64,000 bases of DNA from Saccharicrinis sp963677655. GTDB taxonomy: Bacteria; Bacteroidota; Bacteroidia; Bacteroidales; Marinilabiliaceae. Position 1 is the stretch's first letter. Each line of letters begins with the position of its first letter. Both the position numbers and the translations under genes were made by a program. This document shows, in pieces, positions 54,114 through 62,900 of the stretch. The DNA lies in NCBI GenBank assembly GCA_963677655.1, contig OY782088.1. One strand, 5' to 3'. Under the pieces are notes generated by a model. That model was not told the origin of the DNA and searched no databases. It saw only the letters and a program-made list of their open reading frames with translations.

Positions 54114-55190
54114 CTAACGCTTTATGAAGTGTTTACGTATCCATCGCGGCACAATTAAAATTCCAATAAACAAATATGGATAATAACTCAATAGTCGCCA
54201 AACAAAAGCTAATGTCACGCCTGTCCCTATTGGAACGATTTCATTTAAAAATTCCTTAAATACATATTCTGCAAAACCACTTCCTCCCGGAGTTGGGCTA
54301 ACCAACATCATAATCCACATAACTAACTGCTTTCCAAAAACAAGAAGATTATTTTCAAAACTTATAAAATGAAAACCAAAAAAAGAAATTATTATAGTAT
54401 TAACAACCCAATAACGGCTGGTCCAACTCAACATAGTAGCGAAAAAAGCTTTAACCCAGTTAGTAAACGACCAGCTTTTAAACTCTTTTGATGCAATAAT
54501 TAAGTCAGAGCCTGACTCATTTGCATCTGGTCTCCATTTCCGTATTATCGGTAATTTAAAAATCCATAACAAAAGAAATTTCAAACCTCTTGGATTAATA
54601 AACAATCCATAAATTAACACAAGCGTATATAAAAATTTCAATCCGTATCCTGTTAATGCAAATAGTAAGAATTGGTTTTTATACCAAGGTATTTTATCCA
54701 ATTCCTCTATCCCAAAACCAAAAATATCACTTCTCCCAATCATTAATAATATCAAGGGAAAGGCAATTATGAAGTATAATTCATCTAAAAAAGAAGTAAC
54801 CATTACAATCGCCGTACTCCTTCCAATCCTTATACCCTCCTTGTTTAAAAAGAAAATTGCAACACTGGTACCTCCAATTGCCGATGGAGTAATCGCTGAA
54901 GTAAACTCCCATAACATAACAATTGAAAAAGCCTTTCTCCAGGTAAGTTGATTTTGTGACAACAAACGAATTCTTATTATATAACCAAAATCACGGATAG
55001 CCATCAACAATAATGATACAAATAACCAAAACACCGTTGAAAGACTAAATTGCATTACATCGAAACTTCCTGGTGTATATTCTTTAAAAAGCATATACCC
55101 TGAAATTCCTATACCTATTATAATAGGTAGGATTATTTTAGAGGGCCTTATACTTTTTACAATTTTTCCAGAGTTATCTATTGATGTCAT
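54114..55190 (-). CDS. Lysylphosphatidylglycerol-synthase-TM / flippase-like membrane protein
   Basis: A 358-residue integral membrane protein with about eight transmembrane segments and the family pattern WRKAFSIVMLWEFTSAITPSAIGGTSVAIFF split across two helices, then SPTPGGSGFAEYVF near the C-terminus. This is the LPG_synthase_TM (UPF0104, AglD/MprF flippase-like) family. It lacks the cytoplasmic aminoacyl-transferase half of MprF, so a lipid flippase role is more likely than lipid lysylation. It is alone, with 163 bp downstream and a divergent gene upstream. Confidence 0.85.
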   Translation of the reverse strand: MTSIDNSGKIVKSIRPSKIILPIIIGIGISGYMLFKEYTPGSFDVMQFSLSTVFWLFVSLLLMAIRDFGYIIRIRLLSQNQLTWRKAFSIVMLWEFTSAITPSAIGGTSVAIFFLNKEGIRIGRSTAIVMVTSFLDELYFIIAFPLILLMIGRSDIFGFGIEELDKIPWYKNQFLLFALTGYGLKFLYTLVLIYGLFINPRGLKFLLLWIFKLPIIRKWRPDANESGSDLIIASKEFKSWSFTNWVKAFFATMLSWTSRYWVVNTIIISFFGFHFISFENNLLVFGKQLVMWIMMLVSPTPGGSGFAEYVFKEFLNEIVPIGTGVTLAFVWRLLSYYPYLFIGILIVPRWIRKHFIKR

Positions 55191-55324
55191 ACAATTACAT
55201 TTTGTATAGAAACAATAAAGTTAAGGATACATAATTCATTAGGAAATGTTTTTAATAAATATTTGCTTATAGGATTTACATCATATGGCTAAAATTATTT
55301 TATAAAAAATAAATTTCATATTAT

Positions 55325-55332
55325 TAAATTTG
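55325..55332 (+). promoter_or_regulatory. Candidate -7 element for the YfhO-like gene
   Basis: TAAATTTG matches TAnnTTTG and lies 27 nt upstream of the ATG at 55359. The -33 TTG is not found, so support is partial. Confidence 0.35.
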
Positions 55333-55358
55333 CGTAATTTTCATAATCTACGTACATA

Positions 55359-57422
55359 ATGACTAACTTATCTAAATATTACAAAAATCCTTACATACGA
55401 ATATTTATAATTTTATCAATAGCTTATTGGCCAGTTCTTTTTTGCATATTTTCATTAAAATGGGATGCTATGGATATTTCTGTACCATGGCGTTATTTTA
55501 TTTCAAAAATAATAAGACAAGGTGATTTGCCTCTTTGGTATCCTAATCAATTTTTTGGGATGGCTCAATATTTAGATCCACAAACATGGTATTGGCCGTC
55601 TTGGATAATGGGAATATTTGGGTATACAAACATAACCTTGCACATTGAGTTTATGCTTCACTTATATCTTGCAGCTATTGGCTGTTACAAATTATGTAAA
55701 CACTTAGGTATAAATCCGACAACAGCCTTAGTTACAGGCTTAATATACTCAATGTCAGGTTTTTTCATAGGGAACGCACAACATATAGGGTGGATAGTTA
55801 GTGCTGCATGGATCCCTATTGTAATATATCAGTTCTTATTATTCATTGAAAACGTTAATCTTAAAGCCACAATAGGCTTAAGTCTTTCATTATACTTATA
55901 TATTTCAGGTGGTTATTGGTCTTTTATTGTTACAACATACTATTTTCTTATATTATTGTTTTTTTATATGATCATTAAAAAATATAAAACTAAACAGCTC
56001 AATAAAATATACTTAAAACATCTTATATATTATACTGCCTTATTACTAATTCTAAACATAATCACTTCTAGTGTCATCCTATCATCTCTCTATGAATCGA
56101 TGCATTTAATCGACAGAGGAAATATGAGTGTTGATTTTACATTACATGGTTCTTTTCATCCAATAGACATTCTTACTTTACTCACACCTATTGCAACATA
56201 TGTATGGAAAGATGGCTTTTGGGAAACTGATGTAGCTTTAATTAATATATATATTGGCGTATTTTCTGTATTTCTTTTTTTCTGGAGTATTATATTTCAA
56301 AGGTCAGTTATTAAAATAAACTATAAATTATTACTACTTGCTTTTTTCGTTATGATTCTATCCATGGGATACTCTTTCCCATTAAGAGCATGGTTCAGCG
56401 AATACATTCCACTTTTTGATCATTTCCGATTTCCTTCAGCTTATAGAATTTACTTTATTTTAATTTTATGTATAATTATTGGACGTATAATTGATAATTT
56501 AGACGTACATCATCCTTATTATAAGAAAAGTATTATTATTTATGGAGTAATGTTATCAATAATTAGTGTATTTTTAATATCAATCTATCATAATTCAATT
56601 ATTGATTTCCTTCATCATTTTATTCCTAAACCTACTAAATTTCCTCGCCCATTACTTTTCACACTACAATTTATAATATCTGCTTTTTTTGTATTATCCC
56701 ATTTCATTATCATTAGATATTTTTCATCAAAAGGAGGAGTATATCTTCTGAAAAGATTTATAGTTATTGAGTTGGTCACAATATCTCTATTATCCCTTCC
56801 AAATACTGTTGTAGACATTTCTCAACATCCAATAAAAATATATTCAACAATTAAAAAAATTGAAAAACTCAATAATGATTCTTTATTACTTAACTCAACT
56901 TTGAATCAAATAACTGAGTATAGTAAAAAAGCATATCCTTTTGGAAATAATGCAGCGACTTTTACAAACTTAACTTCAAACACTCAATATTCATCATATA
57001 TTTTTAAATCAACAAAGAAACTCTTAAACGATACTCTATATGAAAAAATAAGTAATAGACCTCTAGCATATATAACAAACAAACAAGATTCTATTTCTAT
57101 ATTAAGAAAAATAAAAAGTATTACACTTCTTCCAAATCAAATTAAACTAGAAATTGAAAAAGGAAATGATTCGACACTTTATTTATCTCAGAATTATCAT
57201 AAAAACTGGAAATGCTATATAAATAATAACAACGTTCCAATATCTGTTGCTAACATTTCATTAATGAAAATAAATATACCGAAAGAACAAAGTGTAGTTG
57301 ATTTCTATTTTGAAGCCCCATTTATAAGATCATTTTTCTGGATTTCTATATTAGCATTTGTAATACAACTGTCACTGCTCTTAAGGATCAATATTAAAAA
57401 TAAGTCAATAAAAAAAGGATAG
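55359..57422 (+). CDS. YfhO-like polytopic membrane protein (GT-C type)
   Basis: A 687-residue protein with about 12 transmembrane segments and a C-terminal soluble beta-rich part (about 515-655) before a last helix. Features of the YfhO/GT-C group are SLKWDAMDISVPWRYF with an Asp in the first periplasmic loop, LPLWYPNQFFGMAQYLDPQTWYW split by the loop, and LYLAAIGCYKLCKHLG. GT-C proteins transfer sugars from polyprenyl-phosphate donors to surface polymers or lipids. The acceptor is unknown. Its stop codon lies inside a strong hairpin (57414-57440). Confidence 0.8.
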   Translation: MTNLSKYYKNPYIRIFIILSIAYWPVLFCIFSLKWDAMDISVPWRYFISKIIRQGDLPLWYPNQFFGMAQYLDPQTWYWPSWIMGIFGYTNITLHIEFMLHLYLAAIGCYKLCKHLGINPTTALVTGLIYSMSGFFIGNAQHIGWIVSAAWIPIVIYQFLLFIENVNLKATIGLSLSLYLYISGGYWSFIVTTYYFLILLFFYMIIKKYKTKQLNKIYLKHLIYYTALLLILNIITSSVILSSLYESMHLIDRGNMSVDFTLHGSFHPIDILTLLTPIATYVWKDGFWETDVALINIYIGVFSVFLFFWSIIFQRSVIKINYKLLLLAFFVMILSMGYSFPLRAWFSEYIPLFDHFRFPSAYRIYFILILCIIIGRIIDNLDVHHPYYKKSIIIYGVMLSIISVFLISIYHNSIIDFLHHFIPKPTKFPRPLLFTLQFIISAFFVLSHFIIIRYFSSKGGVYLLKRFIVIELVTISLLSLPNTVVDISQHPIKIYSTIKKIEKLNNDSLLLNSTLNQITEYSKKAYPFGNNAATFTNLTSNTQYSSYIFKSTKKLLNDTLYEKISNRPLAYITNKQDSISILRKIKSITLLPNQIKLEIEKGNDSTLYLSQNYHKNWKCYINNNNVPISVANISLMKINIPKEQSVVDFYFEAPFIRSFFWISILAFVIQLSLLLRINIKNKSIKKG

Positions 57423-57440
57423 ATGGAACATCTATCCTTT
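57414..57440 (-). terminator. Terminator for metK overlapping the stop of the opposite gene
   Basis: AAAGGATAGATG (57414-57425) pairs perfectly with CATCTATCCTTT (57429-57440) around a GAA loop. On the minus strand it is followed by TTTTATTGAC after the stem's own U run, the form of a Rho-independent terminator. It is 187 bp past the metK stop. The stem contains the last codon and stop of the plus-strand gene. Confidence 0.8.
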
Positions 57441-57626
57441 ACCCTTAAAATCAGCTTTGTTAACCAAATCTAAATCTATGAAAAAAAATCTACATTACAA
57501 ATGTAGGTCATTATTTAGTGAACTCGTTTAAAAAAAAGTTAAAGCGTGTTAATCACCATATTTTAGATAACAAATCCAAAAGCTATCCACTTTAATGAAT
57601 AGCCTTTGAATGAGGTATTTATTTAA

Positions 57627-58877
57627 TTATAAACCAAAGGCATTTTTAATTTGATCTACATAATCTAATTTTTCCCAGGTGAAAAATTCGACTTCTTTTT
57701 CTACATCAACTCCATTTTCTTTTACTACTACCTTATCTTTATATGGAGTACGACCTACATGACCATATGCTGCAGTTGGTTCAAAGATCGGATTTTTTAA
57801 TCCAAAACGTTTCACAATGGCAGCTGGACGCATATCAAATATGGTATTCATCTTTTCTGCTATTTGACCATCAGTTAATTCAACTTTTGATGTACCATAA
57901 GTGTTAATAAATAACCCAACAGGCTCTGCGACACCAATTGCATAAGCTACCTGCACAAGAGTTTCTTCTGCAATACCTGCTGCTACCATGTTTTTAGCAA
58001 TATGTCTTGCTGCATAAGCTGCCGACCTATCAACTTTAGAACTGTCTTTACCAGAAAAAGCACCTCCCCCATGAGCTCCTTTTCCACCATAAGTATCTAC
58101 AATAATTTTTCTTCCTGTTAATCCAGTATCACCATGAGGTCCACCAATTACAAATTTACCAGTTGGATTTACATGTAAAATATAACTATCATCAATTAGA
58201 CTAGCTTCATCTTGACTCAATTTAGATTTTACTCTTGGAATAAGAATATTCTTTACATCATCCTTAATCTTTTGCAACATTACAGTCTCTTCATCAAACT
58301 CATCGTGCTGAGTAGAAATTACAATGGTATGAACTCTTACTGGTTTATTATCATCACCATATTCCATTGTAACTTGTGACTTAGAGTCAGGGCGTAAATA
58401 AGTCATTTCCTTTTGCTCTCTTCTTATTGCAGAAAGCTCAATTAAAAGAAGATGAGATAAATGAAGCGGGAATGGCATAAATTCGGCAGTCTCAGTACAT
58501 GCATAGCCAAACATCATACCCTGATCACCTGCACCTTGATTTTCTTCATCTGCACGCTCAACTCCTCTGTTTATATCTTCACTTTGTTCATGTAAAGAAG
58601 AAATAACACCACACGAACCAGAATCAAACATATATTCAGATTTAGTATATCCAATTCTATCAATTACTCTACGAGCAATATTTTGTACAGGAACATAACC
58701 ATTTGTTTTTACCTCTCCACTTAAAACAACCAGTCCTGTTGTTACTAATGTTTCAGCAGCAACTTTTGATTCTTTATCCTGTCTTAGAAATTCATCTAAT
58801 AAAGCATCTGAAATTTGATCGGCAACTTTATCAGGGTGTCCTTCTGATACGGATTCTGATGTAAATAAATATCCCAT
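57627..58877 (-). CDS. metK: S-adenosylmethionine synthetase
   Basis: A 416-residue enzyme with TSESVSEGHPDKVADQISDA, ACTETAEFMPFPLHLSHLL, GGPHGDTGLTGRKIIVDTYGG split at the P-loop, and GGGAFSGKDSSKVDRSAAY. These are the hallmark blocks of bacterial MetK. It makes SAM from methionine and ATP, the methyl donor for the two methyltransferases of the pigment cluster among others. A SAM-responsive leader and a promoter are seen directly upstream. Confidence 0.97.
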   Translation of the reverse strand: MGYLFTSESVSEGHPDKVADQISDALLDEFLRQDKESKVAAETLVTTGLVVLSGEVKTNGYVPVQNIARRVIDRIGYTKSEYMFDSGSCGVISSLHEQSEDINRGVERADEENQGAGDQGMMFGYACTETAEFMPFPLHLSHLLLIELSAIRREQKEMTYLRPDSKSQVTMEYGDDNKPVRVHTIVISTQHDEFDEETVMLQKIKDDVKNILIPRVKSKLSQDEASLIDDSYILHVNPTGKFVIGGPHGDTGLTGRKIIVDTYGGKGAHGGGAFSGKDSSKVDRSAAYAARHIAKNMVAAGIAEETLVQVAYAIGVAEPVGLFINTYGTSKVELTDGQIAEKMNTIFDMRPAAIVKRFGLKNPIFEPTAAYGHVGRTPYKDKVVVKENGVDVEKEVEFFTWEKLDYVDQIKNAFGL

Positions 58878-58912
58878 TACTAATAATATATAAATTATGA
58901 ATATAAATAATG

Positions 58913-58991
58913 AGGATAGAAAAAGGAAAGAATATGCATTTTAGCACTTTTTTAGAGTGGTTGCAATCAGTCAAATCCATCCACTATCCTT
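58913..58991 (-). ncRNA. Compact SAM-riboswitch candidate in the metK leader
   Basis: On the minus strand the leader reads AAGGATAGTGGATGG, TTGACTGATTGCAACCACT, CTAAAAAAGTGCTAAAATGC and later CTATCCT. TTGCAACC and GTGCTAAA are the core strings of the SAM-I class, and CACT/AGTG would form the P4-like arm between them. AGGATAG (58984-58991 region) and CTATCCT (58913-58919) give a 7-bp closing stem. CCACT can also pair with the upstream AGTGG, offering an alternative structure. The usual P2/P3 arms are much reduced, so assignment to a known Rfam class is uncertain. Confidence 0.6.
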
Positions 58992-59005
58992 AAAAATTTC
59001 GAACA

Positions 59006-59037
59006 CAAAATTATAAAAAGAATAAAAACAAATTCAA
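59006..59037 (-). promoter_or_regulatory. metK promoter
   Basis: On the minus strand TTG (59035-59037) and TAATTTTG (59006-59013) match the -33 and -7 elements with a 21-bp spacer, near the usual 19. Transcription would start close to 58999, just ahead of the SAM-riboswitch candidate. Confidence 0.6.
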
Positions 59038-59170
59038 TATTCAAGTATTATTTTTCCCTTCAAAATAATAGGCTTAAAAAAAATAGATTTTTTATTGATT
59101 CACATCACCTTGATATACTGTTATTTATATTTTTTTATTCATTTTTTTATTCATTTTTTTAAAAAAATAT

Positions 59171-59200
59171 TTGGAGTGTATCATTTTTGATATATCTTTG
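59171..59200 (+). promoter_or_regulatory. Strong Bacteroidota promoter of the tRNA-Glu/rpsT unit
   Basis: TTG at 59171-59173 and TATCTTTG at 59193-59200 are separated by exactly 19 bp, the consensus spacing. An A/T-rich tract with two copies of TTTTTTTATTCA (59132-59160) lies immediately upstream and may act like an UP element. The first tRNA begins 41 bp after the -7 element. Confidence 0.85.
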
Positions 59201-59241
59201 CATCCGCATTTGAAACGGTAACGACGTTATCAAAACAAAAT

Positions 59242-59313
59242 GCTCCGTTCGTCTAGGGGTTAGGACGCCAGGTTTTCATCCTGGTAACAGGGGTTCGATT
59301 CCCCTACGGAGTA
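59242..59313 (+). tRNA. tRNA-Glu (TTC), copy 1
   Basis: A 72-nt tRNA folds fully: acceptor GCTCCGT/ACGGAGT (G-U at the first pair), D arm, anticodon stem CCAGG/CCTGG around TTTTCAT with anticodon TTC, and T arm CAGGGGTTCGATTCCCCTA-type loop TTCGATT. Discriminator base is A; CCA is not encoded. It is identical to the copy at 59615. Confidence 0.97.
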
Positions 59314-59348
59314 CTAAGTAAAAAGGTTGATATAATAACGATAGTAAG

Positions 59349-59600
59349 ATGGCAAATCATAAATCGGCGTTAAAGAGAATTCGTCAAGCAGAAAAAAGAA
59401 GAGTACACAATAAGTATTACGCTAAAACAACTCGTAATGCAGTGAAAAAATTACGTGGTACTAGTGAAAAAGAAGCTGCTAATGAAATGTTTCCTAAAGT
59501 AGCTGCTATGCTTGATAAATTAGCAAAAAGAAACGTTATTCATAAAAATAAAGCTTCTAACTTAAAATCAAAGTTAGCTAAGCATATTAACAAGCTTTAA
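59349..59600 (+). CDS. rpsT: 30S ribosomal protein bS20
   Basis: An 83-residue basic protein beginning ANHKSALKRIRQAEKRRVHN, the conserved bS20 opening, and ending ASNLKSKLAKHINKL. It binds 16S rRNA in the small subunit. It lies 35 bp after one tRNA-Glu and 14 bp before an identical one, so the unit is probably one transcript from the promoter at 59171 with processing by RNases P and Z. Confidence 0.97.
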   Translation: MANHKSALKRIRQAEKRRVHNKYYAKTTRNAVKKLRGTSEKEAANEMFPKVAAMLDKLAKRNVIHKNKASNLKSKLAKHINKL

Positions 59601-59614
59601 TAGCTTTAAATGAT

Positions 59615-59686
59615 GCTCCGTTCGTCTAGGGGTTAGGACGCCAGGTTTTCATCCTGGTAACAGGGGTTCGATTCCCCTACGGAGTA
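59615..59686 (+). tRNA. tRNA-Glu (TTC), copy 2
   Basis: A 72-nt tRNA identical to the copy at 59242-59313, with anticodon TTC and no encoded CCA. The identity extends a few bases beyond the gene (ATGCTCCG at the 5' side and GTAC at the 3' side). It is followed at once by a terminator. Confidence 0.97.
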
Positions 59687-59691
59687 CACTC

Positions 59692-59726
59692 AAAGCCTTC
59701 ATGGAAAACATGAAGGCTTTTTTATT
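59692..59726 (+). terminator. Rho-independent terminator of the tRNA-Glu/rpsT unit
   Basis: AAAGCCTTCATG (59692-59703) pairs perfectly with CATGAAGGCTTT (59709-59720) around GAAAA and is followed by TTTATTTT. It starts 5 nt after the second tRNA. Confidence 0.93.
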
Positions 59727-59800
59727 TTCATAATATTTGGCAATGTTTATTTAGATATTTAATTTAGACCTTTTTAAATTAACATCTTTAACACATTACC

Positions 59801-60499
59801 ATGTCCTACCAAAAACTAAGTATTAAGAATTGGGCAGTAGAAGACCGTCCCAGAGAAAAATTACTTTCAAAAGGCATTTCCTCTTTATCAAATGCAGAAC
59901 TAATTGCAATTCTAATTGGATCTGGAAATCGAGAAGAATCAGCAGTTGATGTCTCAAAAAGAATTTTACATGATGTAAATAATAACCTCAATGAGTTAGG
60001 GAAATCCACAATAGAGCAACTTCAAAAAAAATATAAAGGCATTGGTGAAGCTAAAGCTATTTCAATTGTTGCGGCATTAGAATTAGGAAAAAGACGAAAG
60101 CTAAGTGAAATACAGAAAAAACATCAGATTAAAAGCAGCAATGATGTTTATGTACTAATGCATCCAACTTTGACAGATCTTCCCCACGAAGAATTTTGGA
60201 TCATTTTACTCAACAGAGCAAATAAAGTAATATCAACGCAAAAAATCAGTCAGGGAGGTATAGCAGGAACAGTAATTGACTCTCGTTTAATAATGAAGGC
60301 TGCACTAGAGCAACTAGCATCTTCAATTATTCTTTGTCATAATCATCCTTCTGGAAACAAACTTCCCAGTCAGCAAGACAGAACAATAACCAATAAATTG
60401 AAAGAGGCAGGTAAATTAATGGATTTACCTGTATTAGATCACCTTATTATAACAGAATCTGGATATTACAGTTTTGCGGATGAAGGATTGTTGAATTAA
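59801..60499 (+). CDS. radC: RadC-family JAMM/MPN protein
   Basis: A 232-residue chromosomal RadC. The N-terminal helix-hairpin-helix part carries RPREKLLSKGISSLSNAEL and KYKGIGEAKAISIVAALELG split at the turn. The MPN domain has the metal motif H180-x-H182-x10-D193 in CHNHPSGNKLPSQQD and RLIMKAALEQLASS. RadC was once tied to DNA repair; the present view is that its role is unsettled, with JAMM metallohydrolase geometry. The length is usual for the family. Confidence 0.93.
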   Translation: MSYQKLSIKNWAVEDRPREKLLSKGISSLSNAELIAILIGSGNREESAVDVSKRILHDVNNNLNELGKSTIEQLQKKYKGIGEAKAISIVAALELGKRRKLSEIQKKHQIKSSNDVYVLMHPTLTDLPHEEFWIILLNRANKVISTQKISQGGIAGTVIDSRLIMKAALEQLASSIILCHNHPSGNKLPSQQDRTITNKLKEAGKLMDLPVLDHLIITESGYYSFADEGLLN

Positions 60500-60601
60500 G
60501 GAAATAATATTTTATTCTATTTCTTAATGAAATGTTATTTTTACAATCCATATAGTCATATGTTTTGATTACCCAGATATAACGAATATAAATTTTACAT
60601 T

Positions 60602-61546
60602 TTGTTTTCAGTAATTATACCATTATACAATAAGGAAGATGATGTAGCTCAAACTCTTGATTCATTATTAAATCAAGAGTTTAGAGATTTTGAGATTATT
60701 ATAGTAAACGATGGAAGTACTGACAATAGCGTTGAAGTTTTAGAACAATATAATGATCCCAGAATAAGAATATTTCATACAGAAAACAGGGGACTATCAG
60801 CAGCACGAAATACTGGAGTTGAACATTCTAATTACAAGTATCTGACTTTTTTAGATGCAGATGACACATGGGAAAGCAATCACCTTTTAATTCTTAAGTA
60901 CTTAATAGATATATATCCTGATTATAGTTGGTATGGAACTTCTTATAGTATAATCAATAAAAACAATAAGGAAACACCCTGTATTCAATATAAAAGCAGA
61001 AAGACTGGTTGGCAAGGTATAATCCGCAATTTCTTTTTAATTAATAGAACACAATGGATTATTCATATTAGCACTATTTGTGTTACAAAAGACCTGTTTG
61101 AAGCAATAGGAAAGTTTGACGAGAAAATTACATGTGAAGAAGATATTGATTTTTATATCAGACTTGCATTAAAAACGCCTTTAGTTTACGCAAACAATAT
61201 AACAATGAAATACAACATGTTAGGTTCAAACCGTATTTCAGATTCAAATTTTAAGGATAAAAAAGGCGCTAACCTCAGCAAGTACAAAGAAGAAGAGAAA
61301 GAAAATGAAGATTTAAAAAAATTCCTGGATTTTTTCAGATACACACAATATATTAAATTTACTCTTGCTACAGATTATAAAAAAGCAAGCATTGCAAAAA
61401 AAGATTTATGTAAATCAAACCTAACATTGACACAACAAATTTTAATTCATATGCCACGCCTAATATTAATATTAGGTTCAAGAATAAAAGAAATTTTGAT
61501 GAATTTTGGGATAAATATACGGGTTTCTAATGTTAAGGATATTTAA
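60602..61546 (+). CDS. Family 2 glycosyltransferase
   Basis: A 314-residue GT2 enzyme with FSVIIPLYNKEDDVAQTL, EIIIVNDGSTDNSVE, AARNTGVEHS and the metal-binding LDADDT. The likely start is TTG at 60602: the codons upstream contain no ATG or GTG before a stop, and ATT at 60599 is the only other candidate. It would add a sugar to a lipid-linked surface polysaccharide unit. It converges with a flippase gene (8-bp gap) and belongs to a polysaccharide region continuing past the window. Confidence 0.9.
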   Translation: MFSVIIPLYNKEDDVAQTLDSLLNQEFRDFEIIIVNDGSTDNSVEVLEQYNDPRIRIFHTENRGLSAARNTGVEHSNYKYLTFLDADDTWESNHLLILKYLIDIYPDYSWYGTSYSIINKNNKETPCIQYKSRKTGWQGIIRNFFLINRTQWIIHISTICVTKDLFEAIGKFDEKITCEEDIDFYIRLALKTPLVYANNITMKYNMLGSNRISDSNFKDKKGANLSKYKEEEKENEDLKKFLDFFRYTQYIKFTLATDYKKASIAKKDLCKSNLTLTQQILIHMPRLILILGSRIKEILMNFGINIRVSNVKDI

Positions 61547-61554
61547 GTGAAATT

Positions 61555-62820
61555 TTATTTCTGGAAAATCTTGTAATAACAGAAAAACATAAGAATAAAA
61601 TAGGCAATATTCTCTATTCCATAATACAATGTTATATTAGTTCCTAACCTAATTAAAACAGTTGCTAAAGCTATTTGCAAGACTACTGAAGTGATCTCTG
61701 TAAATATATATACTTGCACTTTTTCTTTTGCGATAAATAAGTAACCAATAACCCAGCTTAATATTTTAAAAAAATCACCAATTATTTGCCAAAAAAACAA
61801 ATCTTCCATTGCCTTAAACTCAACAGCAAACAATAAACGAATTATTATATTTCGGCAATAATAAATTGACAGTCCTCCAATAATTAAAACAACAATCAAT
61901 ATTTTGTATGATTTTACAATCTCTCTATTAATTGCGGAATAACTTTGCAGTTTTGAAAATGTTGGAAGAAAATAATAACTAAACGACATGGTTATTAGCG
62001 CAATATAATTAATGCTAACTTTATTCATTCCCTCCCATACTCCTGCCATATCCCAAGAAATATTATTTGCAATTATTTTTCTTATTATAAAAAAAGTTAA
62101 GGGACCTAAAATTCCGGAAACTAAGGCCATTAGACTGTAGCTTCCTAAATTTTTGATTGCAACCAAAGAAAACACATACTTCCTATTATTAAAATATCGA
62201 ACTAATACATATATTGCTGGTATAAAAGCAATTAAAGAGAGAAGAATTTGAGCCCATAATACCCCACGAAGTTTATAAAAATATACAGCTAAAGCCGTAA
62301 TTGTAAACCCACTAATGCTCAACAATATATTTATTTTAATAAATGTACTTAACTTCTGCTTTCCGTTTAATAAAGACATATAAAACAACACAATTGATGA
62401 ACTAAAAAAATAGACACCTGAGAAACGGACTAAAAAAGCATATTGCGTTGTATTAAATATATAAATGGAGAAATAGTTAGAAAATAAAAATACGATTACG
62501 CCAATGATGAATGCAAATACTGATATTAACAAGAAAGAAGTTGAAACAATTATATGCTGTTTATTAGGTGAATTTTTATATTGAGAAAGGTACTTAACTA
62601 TTCCATTATTAAATCCAAGACTTGATATATTTGTCCCTAATTGCAGAAAGTTTTGAAATTGTCCAATCATAGCCATTCCTTGCGGACCAATAAATGCAGC
62701 TAGTATTTTTATATTTAGAAAACCTAGAACAAAACGCAATATTACGTGAGATGCATTTTTTATGGTTGTACGAAGAAGTGTGCTATTATTAAATAATTCA
62801 ATTATTTTATTCGCTTTCAA
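61555..62820 (-). CDS. Wzx-like polysaccharide flippase
   Basis: A 421-residue protein of the MOP/MVF flippase superfamily with about 12 transmembrane segments. NASHVILRFVLGFLNIKILAAFIGPQGMAMIGQ split across the first helices resembles O-antigen/enterobacterial-common-antigen WzxE-type flippases. The start is probably TTG at 62820, since a stop lies two codons upstream and the next ATG would remove the first helix. It would move undecaprenyl-linked repeat units across the inner membrane, in keeping with the glycosyltransferases on both sides. Confidence 0.87.
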   Translation of the reverse strand: MKANKIIELFNNSTLLRTTIKNASHVILRFVLGFLNIKILAAFIGPQGMAMIGQFQNFLQLGTNISSLGFNNGIVKYLSQYKNSPNKQHIIVSTSFLLISVFAFIIGVIVFLFSNYFSIYIFNTTQYAFLVRFSGVYFFSSSIVLFYMSLLNGKQKLSTFIKINILLSISGFTITALAVYFYKLRGVLWAQILLSLIAFIPAIYVLVRYFNNRKYVFSLVAIKNLGSYSLMALVSGILGPLTFFIIRKIIANNISWDMAGVWEGMNKVSINYIALITMSFSYYFLPTFSKLQSYSAINREIVKSYKILIVVLIIGGLSIYYCRNIIIRLLFAVEFKAMEDLFFWQIIGDFFKILSWVIGYLFIAKEKVQVYIFTEITSVVLQIALATVLIRLGTNITLYYGIENIAYFILMFFCYYKIFQK

Positions 62821-62900
62821 TATTCAATGATTAATTATCTTTACGAAGATATAAAACTAATCATATTTATCCTGTCCTATCTATATAGATTACATTAATT

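Noticed and set aside
59132..59160. Tandem TTTTTTTATTCA repeat as a CRISPR or satellite seed
   Set aside because: Only two copies of a homopolymer-rich unit directly upstream of a promoter; better explained as an A/T-rich UP-like tract.
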